A DNA stretch of 14,523 bases from Pirellulales bacterium (GTDB taxonomy: Bacteria; Planctomycetota; Planctomycetia; Pirellulales; JALHLM01), in the NCBI GenBank assembly GCA_022844585.1, contig JALHLM010000089.1, positions 1 through 14,523 on the forward strand, in the 5' to 3' direction. This document shows positions 1 to 8,200 of this stretch, one piece after another (within the stretch, counting starts at the first letter, position 1; each line of letters starts with the position of its first letter). The position numbers were made by a program, and so were the translations under genes. The notes below the pieces were generated by a model. It was not told the origin of the DNA, did not search any database, and was given only the letters and a program-made list of their open reading frames with translations.

Positions 1-590
1 TGCTGCAAATCTGCGGCGCCTTGCGCGAAGCTCACGGGGTCGGCCTGGTGCATCGCGATATTAAACCGGCCAACATCCTGGTGAGCGAGATCGGCGGAAT
101 GCACGACGTGGCGAAACTACTGGATTTCGGGCTGGTGCACGTCGGCGTTCAGAGCACGGATGCAAATTTGACTGGCATGGGCGCAATTGTTGGGACGCCC
201 GCCTTTATGTCGCCAGAACAGGCCGCCGGCAAGGCCGATGTCGATGCTCGCAGCGACATCTACAGCCTTGGCGCCGTCGCCTATTTTCTGGTGACCGGCA
301 AGGTGCCGTTTGCTCGATCGACGAGCGTGGAAACGATGGCTGCCCATGTGGCCGAGGCGGTCGTCGCGCCGAGCCTGCTTTGCCCGGAAATGCCCAGCGA
401 CGTCGAAGCCATCATCCTGCGCTGTCTGGCCAAGGCGCCGCAATCGAGGTTTCAAGATGTTGCGAGTGTGGAGCAGGCCTTAACTCTTTGCGCCTGCCGC
501 GCAGGCTGGTCCGCCGAGCGCGCTGCCGAGTGGTGGCAAACGAAGTCATTGGTCGTAGGACGTCAACAAGTTGTCCCGCTGCGAGAATGA
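1..590 (+). CDS. Ser/Thr protein kinase, C-terminal part (5' end outside window)
   Basis: This is the C-terminal half of a Hanks-type Ser/Thr kinase that transfers phosphate from ATP to Ser/Thr on target proteins. The frame is open from base 3. It shows the catalytic loop HRDIKPAN (His-Arg-Asp at 51-59), the metal-binding DFG (123-131), a GTPAFMSPEQ activation-segment end (SPE in place of APE, about 192-221) and the helix-F pattern DIYSLGAVAYFLVTGKVPF. The ATP-binding lobe (GxGxxG and catalytic Lys) lies left of the window. After the kinase fold only about 40 residues remain, ending with AAEWWQTKS and a short basic tail. No membrane helix follows, so this half looks cytoplasmic. The family and active-site residues are clear; the substrate is unknown. 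It is separated from the next intact gene by about 740 bases, so it is probably not in the same operon as the sigma factor downstream. Confidence 0.93.
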   Translation, partial: LQICGALREAHGVGLVHRDIKPANILVSEIGGMHDVAKLLDFGLVHVGVQSTDANLTGMGAIVGTPAFMSPEQAAGKADVDARSDIYSLGAVAYFLVTGKVPFARSTSVETMAAHVAEAVVAPSLLCPEMPSDVEAIILRCLAKAPQSRFQDVASVEQALTLCACRAGWSAERAAEWWQTKSLVVGRQQVVPLRE

Positions 591-662
591 ATAGCAACCA
601 CAGATTGGCGGAATCGCGGCGTCGAGAGTTACAATTGACCGTTGTTTCGTAGAGAATCAAGG

Positions 663-867
663 ATGACGTGTCTCGGTGGCGGAAATCGCCTCTGCTTCAG
701 GAATGCCCTTCGCACTTTACGAAATGAAGTGCGTGCTCGCGACGCTCTTGAGCAAAGTCCGGCCTCAACTTGATGCAACGGCAATTCCAAGGGCCAGGCG
801 CTATGGCATCGTCCTCGGGCCAGCAGACGGCGGAACGTTCGTCATTCGACCCGTCGACGGCCGTTAG
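663..867 (+). pseudogene. Cytochrome P450 C-terminal remnant, frameshifted in the heme loop
   Basis: Read in two frames, this is the last ~65 residues of a cytochrome P450, the heme monooxygenase fold. From 672 one frame gives LGGGNRLC, matching the P450 signature FxxGxRxCxG with Arg at 687-689 and the heme-ligand Cys at 693-695 (first F changed to L). The next frame then continues with GMPFALYEMKCVLATLLSK from 700, the L helix that always follows this Cys, and ends with RRYGIVLGPADGGTFVIRP before a TAG at 865-867. Removing one base, such as the A at 699, rejoins the two as CFGMPFALYEMK. Nothing P450-like is seen upstream: the frame meets a TGA at 636 and the kinase ends at 590, so about 400 N-terminal residues are gone. 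The wording of the tail is close to what I recall of bacterial CYP110-like enzymes, but the subfamily is a guess. Both deletion and frameshift say it is dead. Confidence 0.82.
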
Positions 868-1267
868 TTCGACGGCGTTAAGATGCTTCGGTTGTATCGA
901 GTCAACGGGCGCTTAAACGCCGATTTACAATATCGACAACCACCACGTCCAGGTGCTCGCCACTCCCCGCTTCGGTGCTCACGACCGGCCGGGCTCATGC
1001 CGAGACGCATCGCCGCCTCGGTCGACTTCACAGAAGCAGTGCTGACCTGACTCCGTAGCGGCGCCGAGGTGTCGCACCGGAGCAGGTTGCGGCTTTGCGT
1101 TTCGAGAATTCGGTCGATCTCACCGACGCAGCTTGCGGGAAAAGCCTGCTCGTGTCGAGGCGTAGCAGCGAAGTGGACTGCAGGAAGGGCGCGGCCGACA
1201 CGCTGATGCGCGTCGCATGGCGCTTGGCACGCCAGCGGAGCGCGCTCGCTTCCTGCCAACGCGAGAA

Positions 1268-1297
1268 TTGCCAATGAGCGTTCAACCTGCACATAAT
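1268..1297 (+). promoter_or_regulatory. Candidate housekeeping-type promoter for the sigma-factor gene
   Basis: TTGCCA (1268-1273) and CATAAT (1292-1297) are separated by 18 bases, a reasonable -35/-10 pair for the main sigma factor. The -10 lies 36 bases before the ATG at 1334, giving a predicted 5' leader of about 30 bases. A GGGGG run (1321-1325) and AGGA just before the ATG are the only Shine-Dalgarno-like sequences. This is a pattern match only. Confidence 0.35.
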
Positions 1298-1333
1298 AGT
1301 TCGTTGTGAAGGCATGAACCGGGGGCCATAGGA

Positions 1334-1912
1334 ATGGACCAAGAACTCTCGTTTGGCGAACTTCTACACCGTGTCCGACTTGGAGAGACCGCGGCGGCGG
1401 AGGCGCTCGTGCGGCGCTACGAGTCGGCGATTCGCATTGCGGTGCGCACCCGGCTGCTCGATCCCGCCCTGCGACAGCATTTCGATTCCGTCGACATCTG
1501 CCAGTCGGTGCTCGCCAGCTTTTTTCTCCGAGCAGCTACCGGGCAATTCGACCTGGAAGACTCGGCACAATTGGTGGCATTGCTCTCCAAGATGGCGCAA
1601 AACAAGCTTGCGATGCATGCGCGTCGGCATCTGCGGGCGCGCCGAGACTTGCGTCGCGTTGTCAGCCTGGCGGAGAGTTCGATCGATAGTCCATCGAGCG
1701 AGCCCCAACCCGACCAGGTGGCGATCGGTCGAGAGACTTTGGATCGGGCGTATGCCATGATGGACCCGCAAGTGCGCGACATCGCGGATCGGCGCGTCGA
1801 TGGGGACGGCTGGGATGACATTGCGATGCAACTCGGCGGAACTGCCGAAGGGCGCCGCAAGCAATACCATCGGGCGATCGAGCGGATCGCGGTGACCCTG
1901 AAATTGGATTGA
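1334..1912 (+). CDS. ECF-type RNA polymerase sigma factor (planctomycete type)
   Basis: A 192-residue sigma-70 family protein of the extracytoplasmic-function class, which directs RNA polymerase to a small set of promoters. Residues about 8-105 form region 2; the helix FDSVDICQSVLASFF (50-64) matches the core-binding region 2.2 as written in planctomycete ECF factors, keeping the two Asp and the Gln of the usual DxxDxxQ pattern. A Ser/Pro-rich linker (about 111-127) leads to region 4 (about 135-190), with the helix-turn-helix WDDIAMQLGGTAEGRRKQYHRA that reads the -35 element. There is no region 1.1 or 3, as usual for the class. The ATG at 1334 gives the expected length. The stop overlaps or abuts the start of a Ser/Thr kinase, and no anti-sigma gene is visible; in such pairs the kinase is thought to be the regulator (shown for EcfP/PknT of Vibrio parahaemolyticus). 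That this factor is phosphorylated is inference. Confidence 0.92.
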   Translation: MDQELSFGELLHRVRLGETAAAEALVRRYESAIRIAVRTRLLDPALRQHFDSVDICQSVLASFFLRAATGQFDLEDSAQLVALLSKMAQNKLAMHARRHLRARRDLRRVVSLAESSIDSPSSEPQPDQVAIGRETLDRAYAMMDPQVRDIADRRVDGDGWDDIAMQLGGTAEGRRKQYHRAIERIAVTLKLD

Positions 1913-1920
1913 CAGCCGAT

Positions 1921-4866
1921 ATGTTCAAGGCTGATGAGGCAGTTAATCAAGCGTCGCGCGCCTTTGCCGAGGCGATGTGGGAGCTACGCCAACGACCTCG
2001 CCAGCAGTGGCTCGAGCTCGCCAGAGCACATCAATCGGAGTGTTGGCGACAGGGGACGGGACCCGCGGCCGAGCGATATTTCGCCGAACTCCCCGAAGTG
2101 TGGGACACGCCGGAAGACGCGATTGTGTTGATCTGCGGCGAGGCGCTCTTACGACGCGAGCTTGGCGAGCCGCCTCCGCTGGAGGAATATCGTCAGCGCT
2201 TTCCACGTTATGCGAATTCGATTGCTTTGCAGTTTGAAGTGAACGCGATCTTTGCATTCGAGGGACCAGACTTTGACGAATGTGACACTCCGGAACTGCC
2301 AGGCTACGAATTCCTGGAGCGCCTAGGGAGCGGAGCTTCCGGCGCGGTGTATAAGGCACGGCAGACATCGCTCAAACGGCTGGTGGCGATTAAGGTGTTC
2401 GCCCGGCCGTTCGCGAGCGAGACACATCTGGCACGACCGTCTCGCGAAGCGGAGTTGTTGGCTCGAATTACCCATCCGCACGTCGTCCAAATTTACGAAG
2501 TGGCTCGGCATGAGCGGCGTCTCTACTTGGTAATGGAATACGTCGACGGTCAAACGCTGGTCGACGCGTTGGCCGACGGACCGTTGAGTGCGGCAGCCGC
2601 CGCCTGCGCGTTGGCCACGCTGGCGCAAGCCATACACGCGGTTCACGAAGCGGGCGTGCTCCATCGCGATTTGAAACCAGCAAATATTCTTATCGCGGCC
2701 GACGGGCGCCTGCTCGTGAGCGATTTCGGCCTGGCAAAACTGCGCGCAAGCGACAGTCAACTGACGACCAAGAACGCCGTGTTGGGCACGCCCAGCTATA
2801 TGGCGCCGGAGCAGGCGGTTGGTGATGTAACGCAGGTTGGAGTCGCGGCGGATGTTTACTCGCTGGGGGCAGTCCTCTATGAATTGCTTACCGGTCGGCC
2901 ACCATTCCTGGGCGCAACGATTCTCGACACGCTCGCGCTCATCCGACATCACGAGCCCGCGCCGCCACGCCGGCTGCAACCACAAACGCCTCGCGACTTG
3001 GAGACGATCTGCCTGAAGTGCCTGAGTAAGTCCCCGCAACAGCGCTACGCGGGGGCCGCGGAGCTGGCCGCAGACTTGGAGCGATTCCTCGCCGGCGAGC
3101 CGATTCACGCGCGCCCTGCGCGCGAATGGGAACGGGTTTGGCGCTGGTCGCGGCGAAATCCGCTCGTGTCCGTGTTGGCCAGTGGCCTTGTTTTGGCCGT
3201 AGTCACGGGGTTTGCCGGAGTGCTTTGGCAGTGGCAAGTTGCCGAGACCGCGCGCCAGGCGGAGAGCGAAGCTCGGCAAGAAGCTGATCGTCGGATCTTG
3301 CAACTGCAGAATGCCGTATCGCTCGTGGAACGAGCGAAGCATTTTCGTGATGTCAAAAGATTCATCGAAGTACGAAAATGCCTGGACGAAGCCGTGCGAT
3401 TGCGCCCCGAGTATCGGACAGCCTGGGAAGAACGAGGTAATTTACATGCGTCCATGGGGCTTTGGGATTTGGCTCTGACGGACTGGCGCCAAGCCATGAA
3501 ACTCGATGTGCCACCGCTTGCCATTCATTGGTGGGAGTATGCGGTGTTGATGGCCTTTGCCGACGACCGCCATGGCCTTGCGGAGTGGTCGGCGCGAATG
3601 CGCGAGCATTTTCGTGGGAATCTCGGCGCAAACCGCCTCAATATGGTTCGAACGTCTTGTCTCTTGAACCTGCCAGGGACCGACTACAATCAGCTCGTCA
3701 CGCTCGCGCAACTAGAGTCGGCCGATTCGCCGAACGACGCCCGGGGAGCCTATGTGCTTAGCCTGGCGTACTACCGCGCGGGGCGTAACGAAGAATCGCT
3801 CGTCTCATGTCAGGAGTCGATCAGCTCGGAGTCTGACGCAAACCCTTGGTGTTACGCGCTCAATTACGCCGTGCAAGCGTTGGCTTACACACGACTAGAA
3901 AGGTCCACATCAGCGGAAGATGCGTATACCCAAGCGCAGTATTGGGAAGAGCGTTGGACAAAGCTCCTTTACGAGTCAGGATCTTCGAGATGGCGCTTCG
4001 GCAGGGGGGCGACTACTGCCTGGCCCTTAAGTCCCGCCGATTGGCTTGAGTTTCAGACCCTCATGCGCGAAGTAAGACGGGCAAGGAACGAGTCGGAGCC
4101 CGCGCTGGACTTTCGCTGGATGGCGATCCGAGCCCGGTCATTCGCCGCGCTCGGCAGGCACGACGACGCAGCTCGGGAGTATCAAAATGCACTGGCGTTG
4201 TCTCCGGACAATACGCAGCTAAAACTGGAATTGCATCGCAGCATTGCATTGTGCGCTGTCAAGCAACCGGACTATGCAATGGCGGCCGAAGAGTTCGGCA
4301 ACGCCCGACAACTTGATCCCGACGATGCCCTGTTGTGCCAATATCAAGCCCAAGCCCAATTGTACGCTGGTAACATGGCCGCCTATCGGCGAGCCTGCCA
4401 GGAAATGTTTGACCGATTCAAGGCGACGGAGAATCCGGAGACGGCCGCCCGAGTCGTGCATACCTGGATGATGCGGGCCGATTCCCGGTCGAACGTCTCG
4501 GACCTGCTGCGATTGTCGGCTGTTGCCTCAAGAGCCTGGCCCGGAGGCGAGTGGCTTCAAGGTGTGACTTGCGTGCGGGCGGGACAGTACGCCGAAGCGC
4601 TCCGCTTGTTTCAGCAAGCTGACCTAAGGCAAGTCCCACGCCCCCGCGACATGCTGTTCAAAGCCATTGCATTTCACGAATTGGGACAGTTCGAGCAATC
4701 GAAACGTTGCCTCGACGAGGCGCGAAACTGGATTCGCCGGGCCGATCAGGAACGCCTGCCTACGATCGACATGACGATCCCCTCTTGGGATCCGTGGTAT
4801 GAGCGCTCCGAATCGATGAAGCTTTTGGACGAGATTGAATCGCTGAAATCGAAGTCGTCGCCGTAA
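1921..4866 (+). CDS. Membrane-anchored Ser/Thr kinase with TPR-rich C-terminal half
   Basis: A 981-residue protein if the ATG at 1921 is used. Residues 1-125 are the acidic module often found before planctomycete kinases (PPPLEEYRQRFPRYANSI). The kinase domain (about 126-390) has every key motif: GSGASG loop at 136-141, catalytic Lys158 in VAIKVF, HRDLKPAN with Asp250, DFG with Asp268, APE with Glu297. A basic WRWSRRN stretch precedes one membrane helix (about 414-436, LVSVLASGLVLAVVTGFAGVL), then a charged Ala/Glu-rich probable coiled coil (438-470) and TPR-like helical repeats to the end (clear at about 464-530 and 735-820). The likely topology is kinase inside and TPR sensor or docking part across the membrane. 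An in-frame TTG at 1909 overlaps the sigma-factor stop as TTGA and would add four residues; ATG was preferred because neither start has a clear ribosome-binding site. Close coupling implies one operon, with the sigma factor a likely target. Confidence 0.93.
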   Translation: MFKADEAVNQASRAFAEAMWELRQRPRQQWLELARAHQSECWRQGTGPAAERYFAELPEVWDTPEDAIVLICGEALLRRELGEPPPLEEYRQRFPRYANSIALQFEVNAIFAFEGPDFDECDTPELPGYEFLERLGSGASGAVYKARQTSLKRLVAIKVFARPFASETHLARPSREAELLARITHPHVVQIYEVARHERRLYLVMEYVDGQTLVDALADGPLSAAAAACALATLAQAIHAVHEAGVLHRDLKPANILIAADGRLLVSDFGLAKLRASDSQLTTKNAVLGTPSYMAPEQAVGDVTQVGVAADVYSLGAVLYELLTGRPPFLGATILDTLALIRHHEPAPPRRLQPQTPRDLETICLKCLSKSPQQRYAGAAELAADLERFLAGEPIHARPAREWERVWRWSRRNPLVSVLASGLVLAVVTGFAGVLWQWQVAETARQAESEARQEADRRILQLQNAVSLVERAKHFRDVKRFIEVRKCLDEAVRLRPEYRTAWEERGNLHASMGLWDLALTDWRQAMKLDVPPLAIHWWEYAVLMAFADDRHGLAEWSARMREHFRGNLGANRLNMVRTSCLLNLPGTDYNQLVTLAQLESADSPNDARGAYVLSLAYYRAGRNEESLVSCQESISSESDANPWCYALNYAVQALAYTRLERSTSAEDAYTQAQYWEERWTKLLYESGSSRWRFGRGATTAWPLSPADWLEFQTLMREVRRARNESEPALDFRWMAIRARSFAALGRHDDAAREYQNALALSPDNTQLKLELHRSIALCAVKQPDYAMAAEEFGNARQLDPDDALLCQYQAQAQLYAGNMAAYRRACQEMFDRFKATENPETAARVVHTWMMRADSRSNVSDLLRLSAVASRAWPGGEWLQGVTCVRAGQYAEALRLFQQADLRQVPRPRDMLFKAIAFHELGQFEQSKRCLDEARNWIRRADQERLPTIDMTIPSWDPWYERSESMKLLDEIESLKSKSSP

Positions 4867-5262
4867 ACGCTCTCGCGGACCCGTACACCACCTGTAAGGG
4901 CGCGGACAAGGGATTGGACCGCATTCCGCGCTCTCGCAGCCAACGTCCTCCAAGGTTGCCACGGCATATTTGATATCGTACAGAGTCTCCGGCGCCTCGA
5001 CGTAGGGCAGGAACGGCCGTAGTACGAACCGAACGACGTGAGTCGCCTGCTCGCGGGCGCCGCGACGAGCGCGCGGCTCAGGGGGCGGCGGCGCGACAAT
5101 TTCGAAAAAAATATCCAGGTCCGTGTCCGTTGTGACTTCGGACGGCAATTAAGGAATGGGATTGTCTCGTCCCATTTCATCCCCTGGGCGTCCGGCGCTT
5201 GCCGCGCTGCGTAGGGCGCGACCGGCCGCCCTCAGATCGCGCGCTCATTAGCTGGGGTCTCG
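4867..5262. other. Intergenic stretch before the giant gene
   Basis: About 400 bases with no gene I can support on the plus strand. A strong hairpin lies at 5153-5178. A minus-strand frame from about 5148 leftwards into the kinase gene tail reads with fair amino-acid content (DTDLDIFFEIVAPPPPEP, then a segment with FLPYVEAPETLYDIKYAV), but it has only a TTG start preceded by a TAA, matches no family I know and then runs antisense through the kinase. It may be a gene remnant or chance. No clear rho-independent terminator for the kinase operon and no convincing -35/-10 pair for the giant gene were found. Confidence 0.55.
5153..5178. repeat. Inverted repeat / hairpin between the kinase operon and the giant gene
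   Basis: The arms GGAATGGGA (5153-5161) and TCCCATTTC (5170-5178) pair over nine positions including one G-T pair, around an 8-base loop. Neither strand has a T-run directly after the stem, so it is not a standard rho-independent terminator. It could be a transcript-end or stability hairpin, or an operator; the 85 bases to the giant gene's ATG would allow any of these. Confidence 0.5.
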
Positions 5263-8200
5263 ATGTCGGACGCGAAGCGTCGCTCTCGATCGTATTTTCA
5301 CTGGTCCCCCTCCCGATTAAAGCGGCGCCCTGTTGCGCCGCCTTCGAGACGTCGACTTGCCGTGGAACTACTCGAAGCTCGCCATCTGCTGGCGATCTCC
5401 TGGGCGGTCGACCAGGACGGATTTTGGGACGTGCCGACGAATTGGCGGGACGACTCGGGCGTCAATCGCTTGCCGGGCGTCGATGACGAGGTGTTTCTTG
5501 ATCGCCCCGTGGGGTCCTTTGTCGTCACGCACCGCCAAGGTCAAGATCAAATCTACGCGATTCGCTCCAGCCGCAGCACGCTTGCGATGACCGGCGGCGA
5601 GCTTTACATCTTCCCGTACGCGTCCAACGTGGTTTCAGAATTGGGCGGCACCTTCAATTTCAGCGGGGGCATTTTGGAAGGCCCCGTCACGCTCGCCGGG
5701 ATCACGAACTGGAGTGGCGGCGCGATGAGAAAGTCTCCGGGAGGTCACGGAGGCGTGACGCTGACAAACCGGGGCACGATGAATCTTACCGGAACGCCGC
5801 ACGACGCTGGCGGATTCATCTACAACGATGGCACCATCAACGACAGCACGGGCTTCGCACCTCTGAACGTATCGCTCGAAAATCTTGTCGGCGGCGTCTA
5901 CAACGTGCAGGGGGACGTAACGCCGCCTTCGGTTTTCACCAACCGTGGCACGTTGCGTAAGTCGAGCGGCAATGGAACCGCCGCGATTCCCTACTTCACG
6001 AATCTTGGCGGCACGATCGAAGTGCTCGCCGGTACGCTCCGCGTCGACGGCCGTGGCTACAGTACGGACGCTCCAGTTCAGGGGCGGGAATGGACGGGGG
6101 GCAACTTCCAAGTATCGGCGGGAGCGTTCCTAGACCTCGTCGGCGCGAACAGCTCGGTAGGTTACAACCTGGCGGGCAACTATATCGGAGCCGGAATGGG
6201 CCCGGTGCGCTTTCGCGGGGAATTACTCAAAGCCGGCGCTGCCGGAGCTACGTTCAACCTTGCTTCCGGACCGTGGGAAATCCACAGCACGTCGATTGAC
6301 GTTGGTGCGATCGGCATTATTAACCAAGGCGAGTTGGCCCTGATCGGCCCTGCTCAGAAGTTTCTCATCGGTACGCTCTCCAACTCAGGAACCATCGCCC
6401 ACAGCGGACTAGGCGGGCTCGCGGGAGGTAGCCTCAACAATCTGGCCGGCGGTCTCTATGACTTGCAAGGCGATATTCCGCTCACGACGCCTGTCATCAA
6501 CGCAGGGGAGTTGCGCAAATCGGCGGGCGACGGATCGATTGCGTTGCGACCGTTTCGCAATTTAGGCGGCACGGTGGAGGTGCTCGCGGGTACGCTGAGC
6601 ATCGACGGAACCACCGGCGATGGCGTTGCGCCAGCGGGGACAGGCGGCCGCTACACCGCCAGCGCCGGCGCGACGCTGAACTGGATCGGCGCCAACGCCT
6701 TTCAGCGCTACGATATCACGGGCTCCTTCAGCGGCGCCGGCGGCGGGCGCGTCAATTTCATGCCCGCTATTCAAACCATCAGCGCGGGGGGCACAGCGTT
6801 CGACTTCGCGCCGGGTCTGTTTCATTGGACCAGCGAACAAAACTCGTTCCTTGGCGGAGAACTGGCCACCAACTTGGGCGAAATCGTGCTGAGTGGCGCT
6901 GGCCAAAAGTTCGTAACCGGGACGTTCATCAATGCAGGGACGATCGTCCATCAAGGCGCCGCGGAGCTGGGGATTGAATTCGGCGCAACGTTCACGAATG
7001 CGCCCGGCGCCGTGTACGAAATCCGCGGCGACCGCTCGCTCCTCGGCACGGGCACGTTTTTAAATCGAGGGACGGTGCGCAAGTCGCTAGGAACGGGCAC
7101 GTCGATTCTTGGCAGGAGCTTTGCCAACGAAGCGGGCACAGTTGACGTGCAAACCGGAACCGTCGTGATTGGACACTCCTTCAGCGGCGGCAACACGACC
7201 GTCAACCGCAGCGGCGATTTTCGCGTCAGCGCCGGCGGCGTGCTCGAATTGTCGGCGGGCGGCATCTCGACGAATTACGAAGGCAGTTTCATCGGCACTG
7301 GCGAAGGGACGATTCGATTGAGCGACGGGCGCGTGTTCGCGGGACCCGCCGGCGCGACATTCAATTTCCCGGGAACGATGTTCCAGTGGACAGGCGGCAT
7401 CATTGACGGCGGAGCGGCCGGCCTGAACAACACAGGCGGGATGACGCTCGCTGGCGCGAATCCCAAGGTCCTCCAGGGTCTCGTGAGCAACGTCGGCAGG
7501 ATCAACCACGGCGGAACGGCGAACTTGGCATTCGTTTTCGGCCAACTCAACAACCTGCCGGGAGCGGTCTATGACTTCCAGGCAGACGTTAGCTTTGTGC
7601 GCAACTTCCAAGATAATACGCTGGTGCGCAATCTCGGCACCTTCCGGAAGTCGGCGGGCGCAACGCTCTCGTCGACGAGCGTCCCGTTTTTGAATCAAGG
7701 CGGGACCATCGACGTCCGCGCGGCGTCCTTCGTCATGAAGGCGGTTGGCGAAACGATTCTGCATACCGGTGGTACATTTCTTGTCACACCGGGCGCCTTG
7801 CTCGACCTGAACGGCGGTGATCGCTTTGACACTGTAAAGCTCAGAGGAGAGTATCGGGGAACCGGCGGTGGTACGATTCGATTTGGCGGTGGTTCCGCGA
7901 TCATCGACGCCGCGGGGGCTGCCTTTGATTTCGCTCCGGGGATGTTTCAGTGGGTGGGAGGATTGATCGACGCACGCCCGGGAGTATTGACGAATCGCGG
8001 GGCAATCACGCTGCCAGAAGGAAATCTACAACCGGTCATCGCCGGGAGTTTTCAAAACGCAGGCACCATGTCGTTCGTCAATGATGCTCAGCTACTGCTG
8101 CGCGGCGAACTGGGGCTGGGCGTCTTGACCAACCTGCCGACCGGCTTGATCGACTTCCATGGGGACGGAGGCCGGCTGCGCCTGTTCGATGGCTTCGGTC

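Larger units (their letters stand above)
591..1333. other. Intergenic stretch with a decayed gene and no intact gene
   Basis: No intact gene is supported in this 743-base stretch. Bases 663-867 hold a broken cytochrome P450 end, annotated separately. From 868 to about 1265 short frames exist on both strands (for example minus-strand 864-1292 and plus-strand 1095-1277), but none resembles a known family or has a convincing start. A TTGGCG (605-610) and TACAAT (630-635) pair with a 19-base spacer could be an old promoter in front of the P450 remnant; the spacing is poor. The 3' end carries a better promoter candidate for the sigma-factor gene. Confidence 0.6.

Noticed and set aside
587..652. 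21-codon frame whose ATG overlaps the first kinase's stop as ATGA
   Set aside because: No ribosome-binding site of its own and a sequence rich in Arg with no pattern; the overlap is likely chance.
864..1292. 142-codon minus-strand frame after the P450 remnant
   Set aside because: No recognised family and a strongly Arg/Ala/Ser-rich translation. The region could be decayed, but coding is not supported.
2323..3342. 339-codon open frame on the minus strand
   Set aside because: Antisense to the kinase domain, where all catalytic motifs are intact on the plus strand.
5053..5090. GC-rich inverted repeat (gccgcg / cgcggc) as a terminator of the kinase operon
   Set aside because: The stem is only six bases, such matches are expected by chance in DNA this GC-rich, and no T-run follows.
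7087..7764. 225-codon open frame on the minus strand, plus other minus-strand frames between 5635 and 9951
   Set aside because: All are antisense to the Gly/Asn/Thr-rich stalk and adhesion modules; the open length follows from GC-rich repeat codons.
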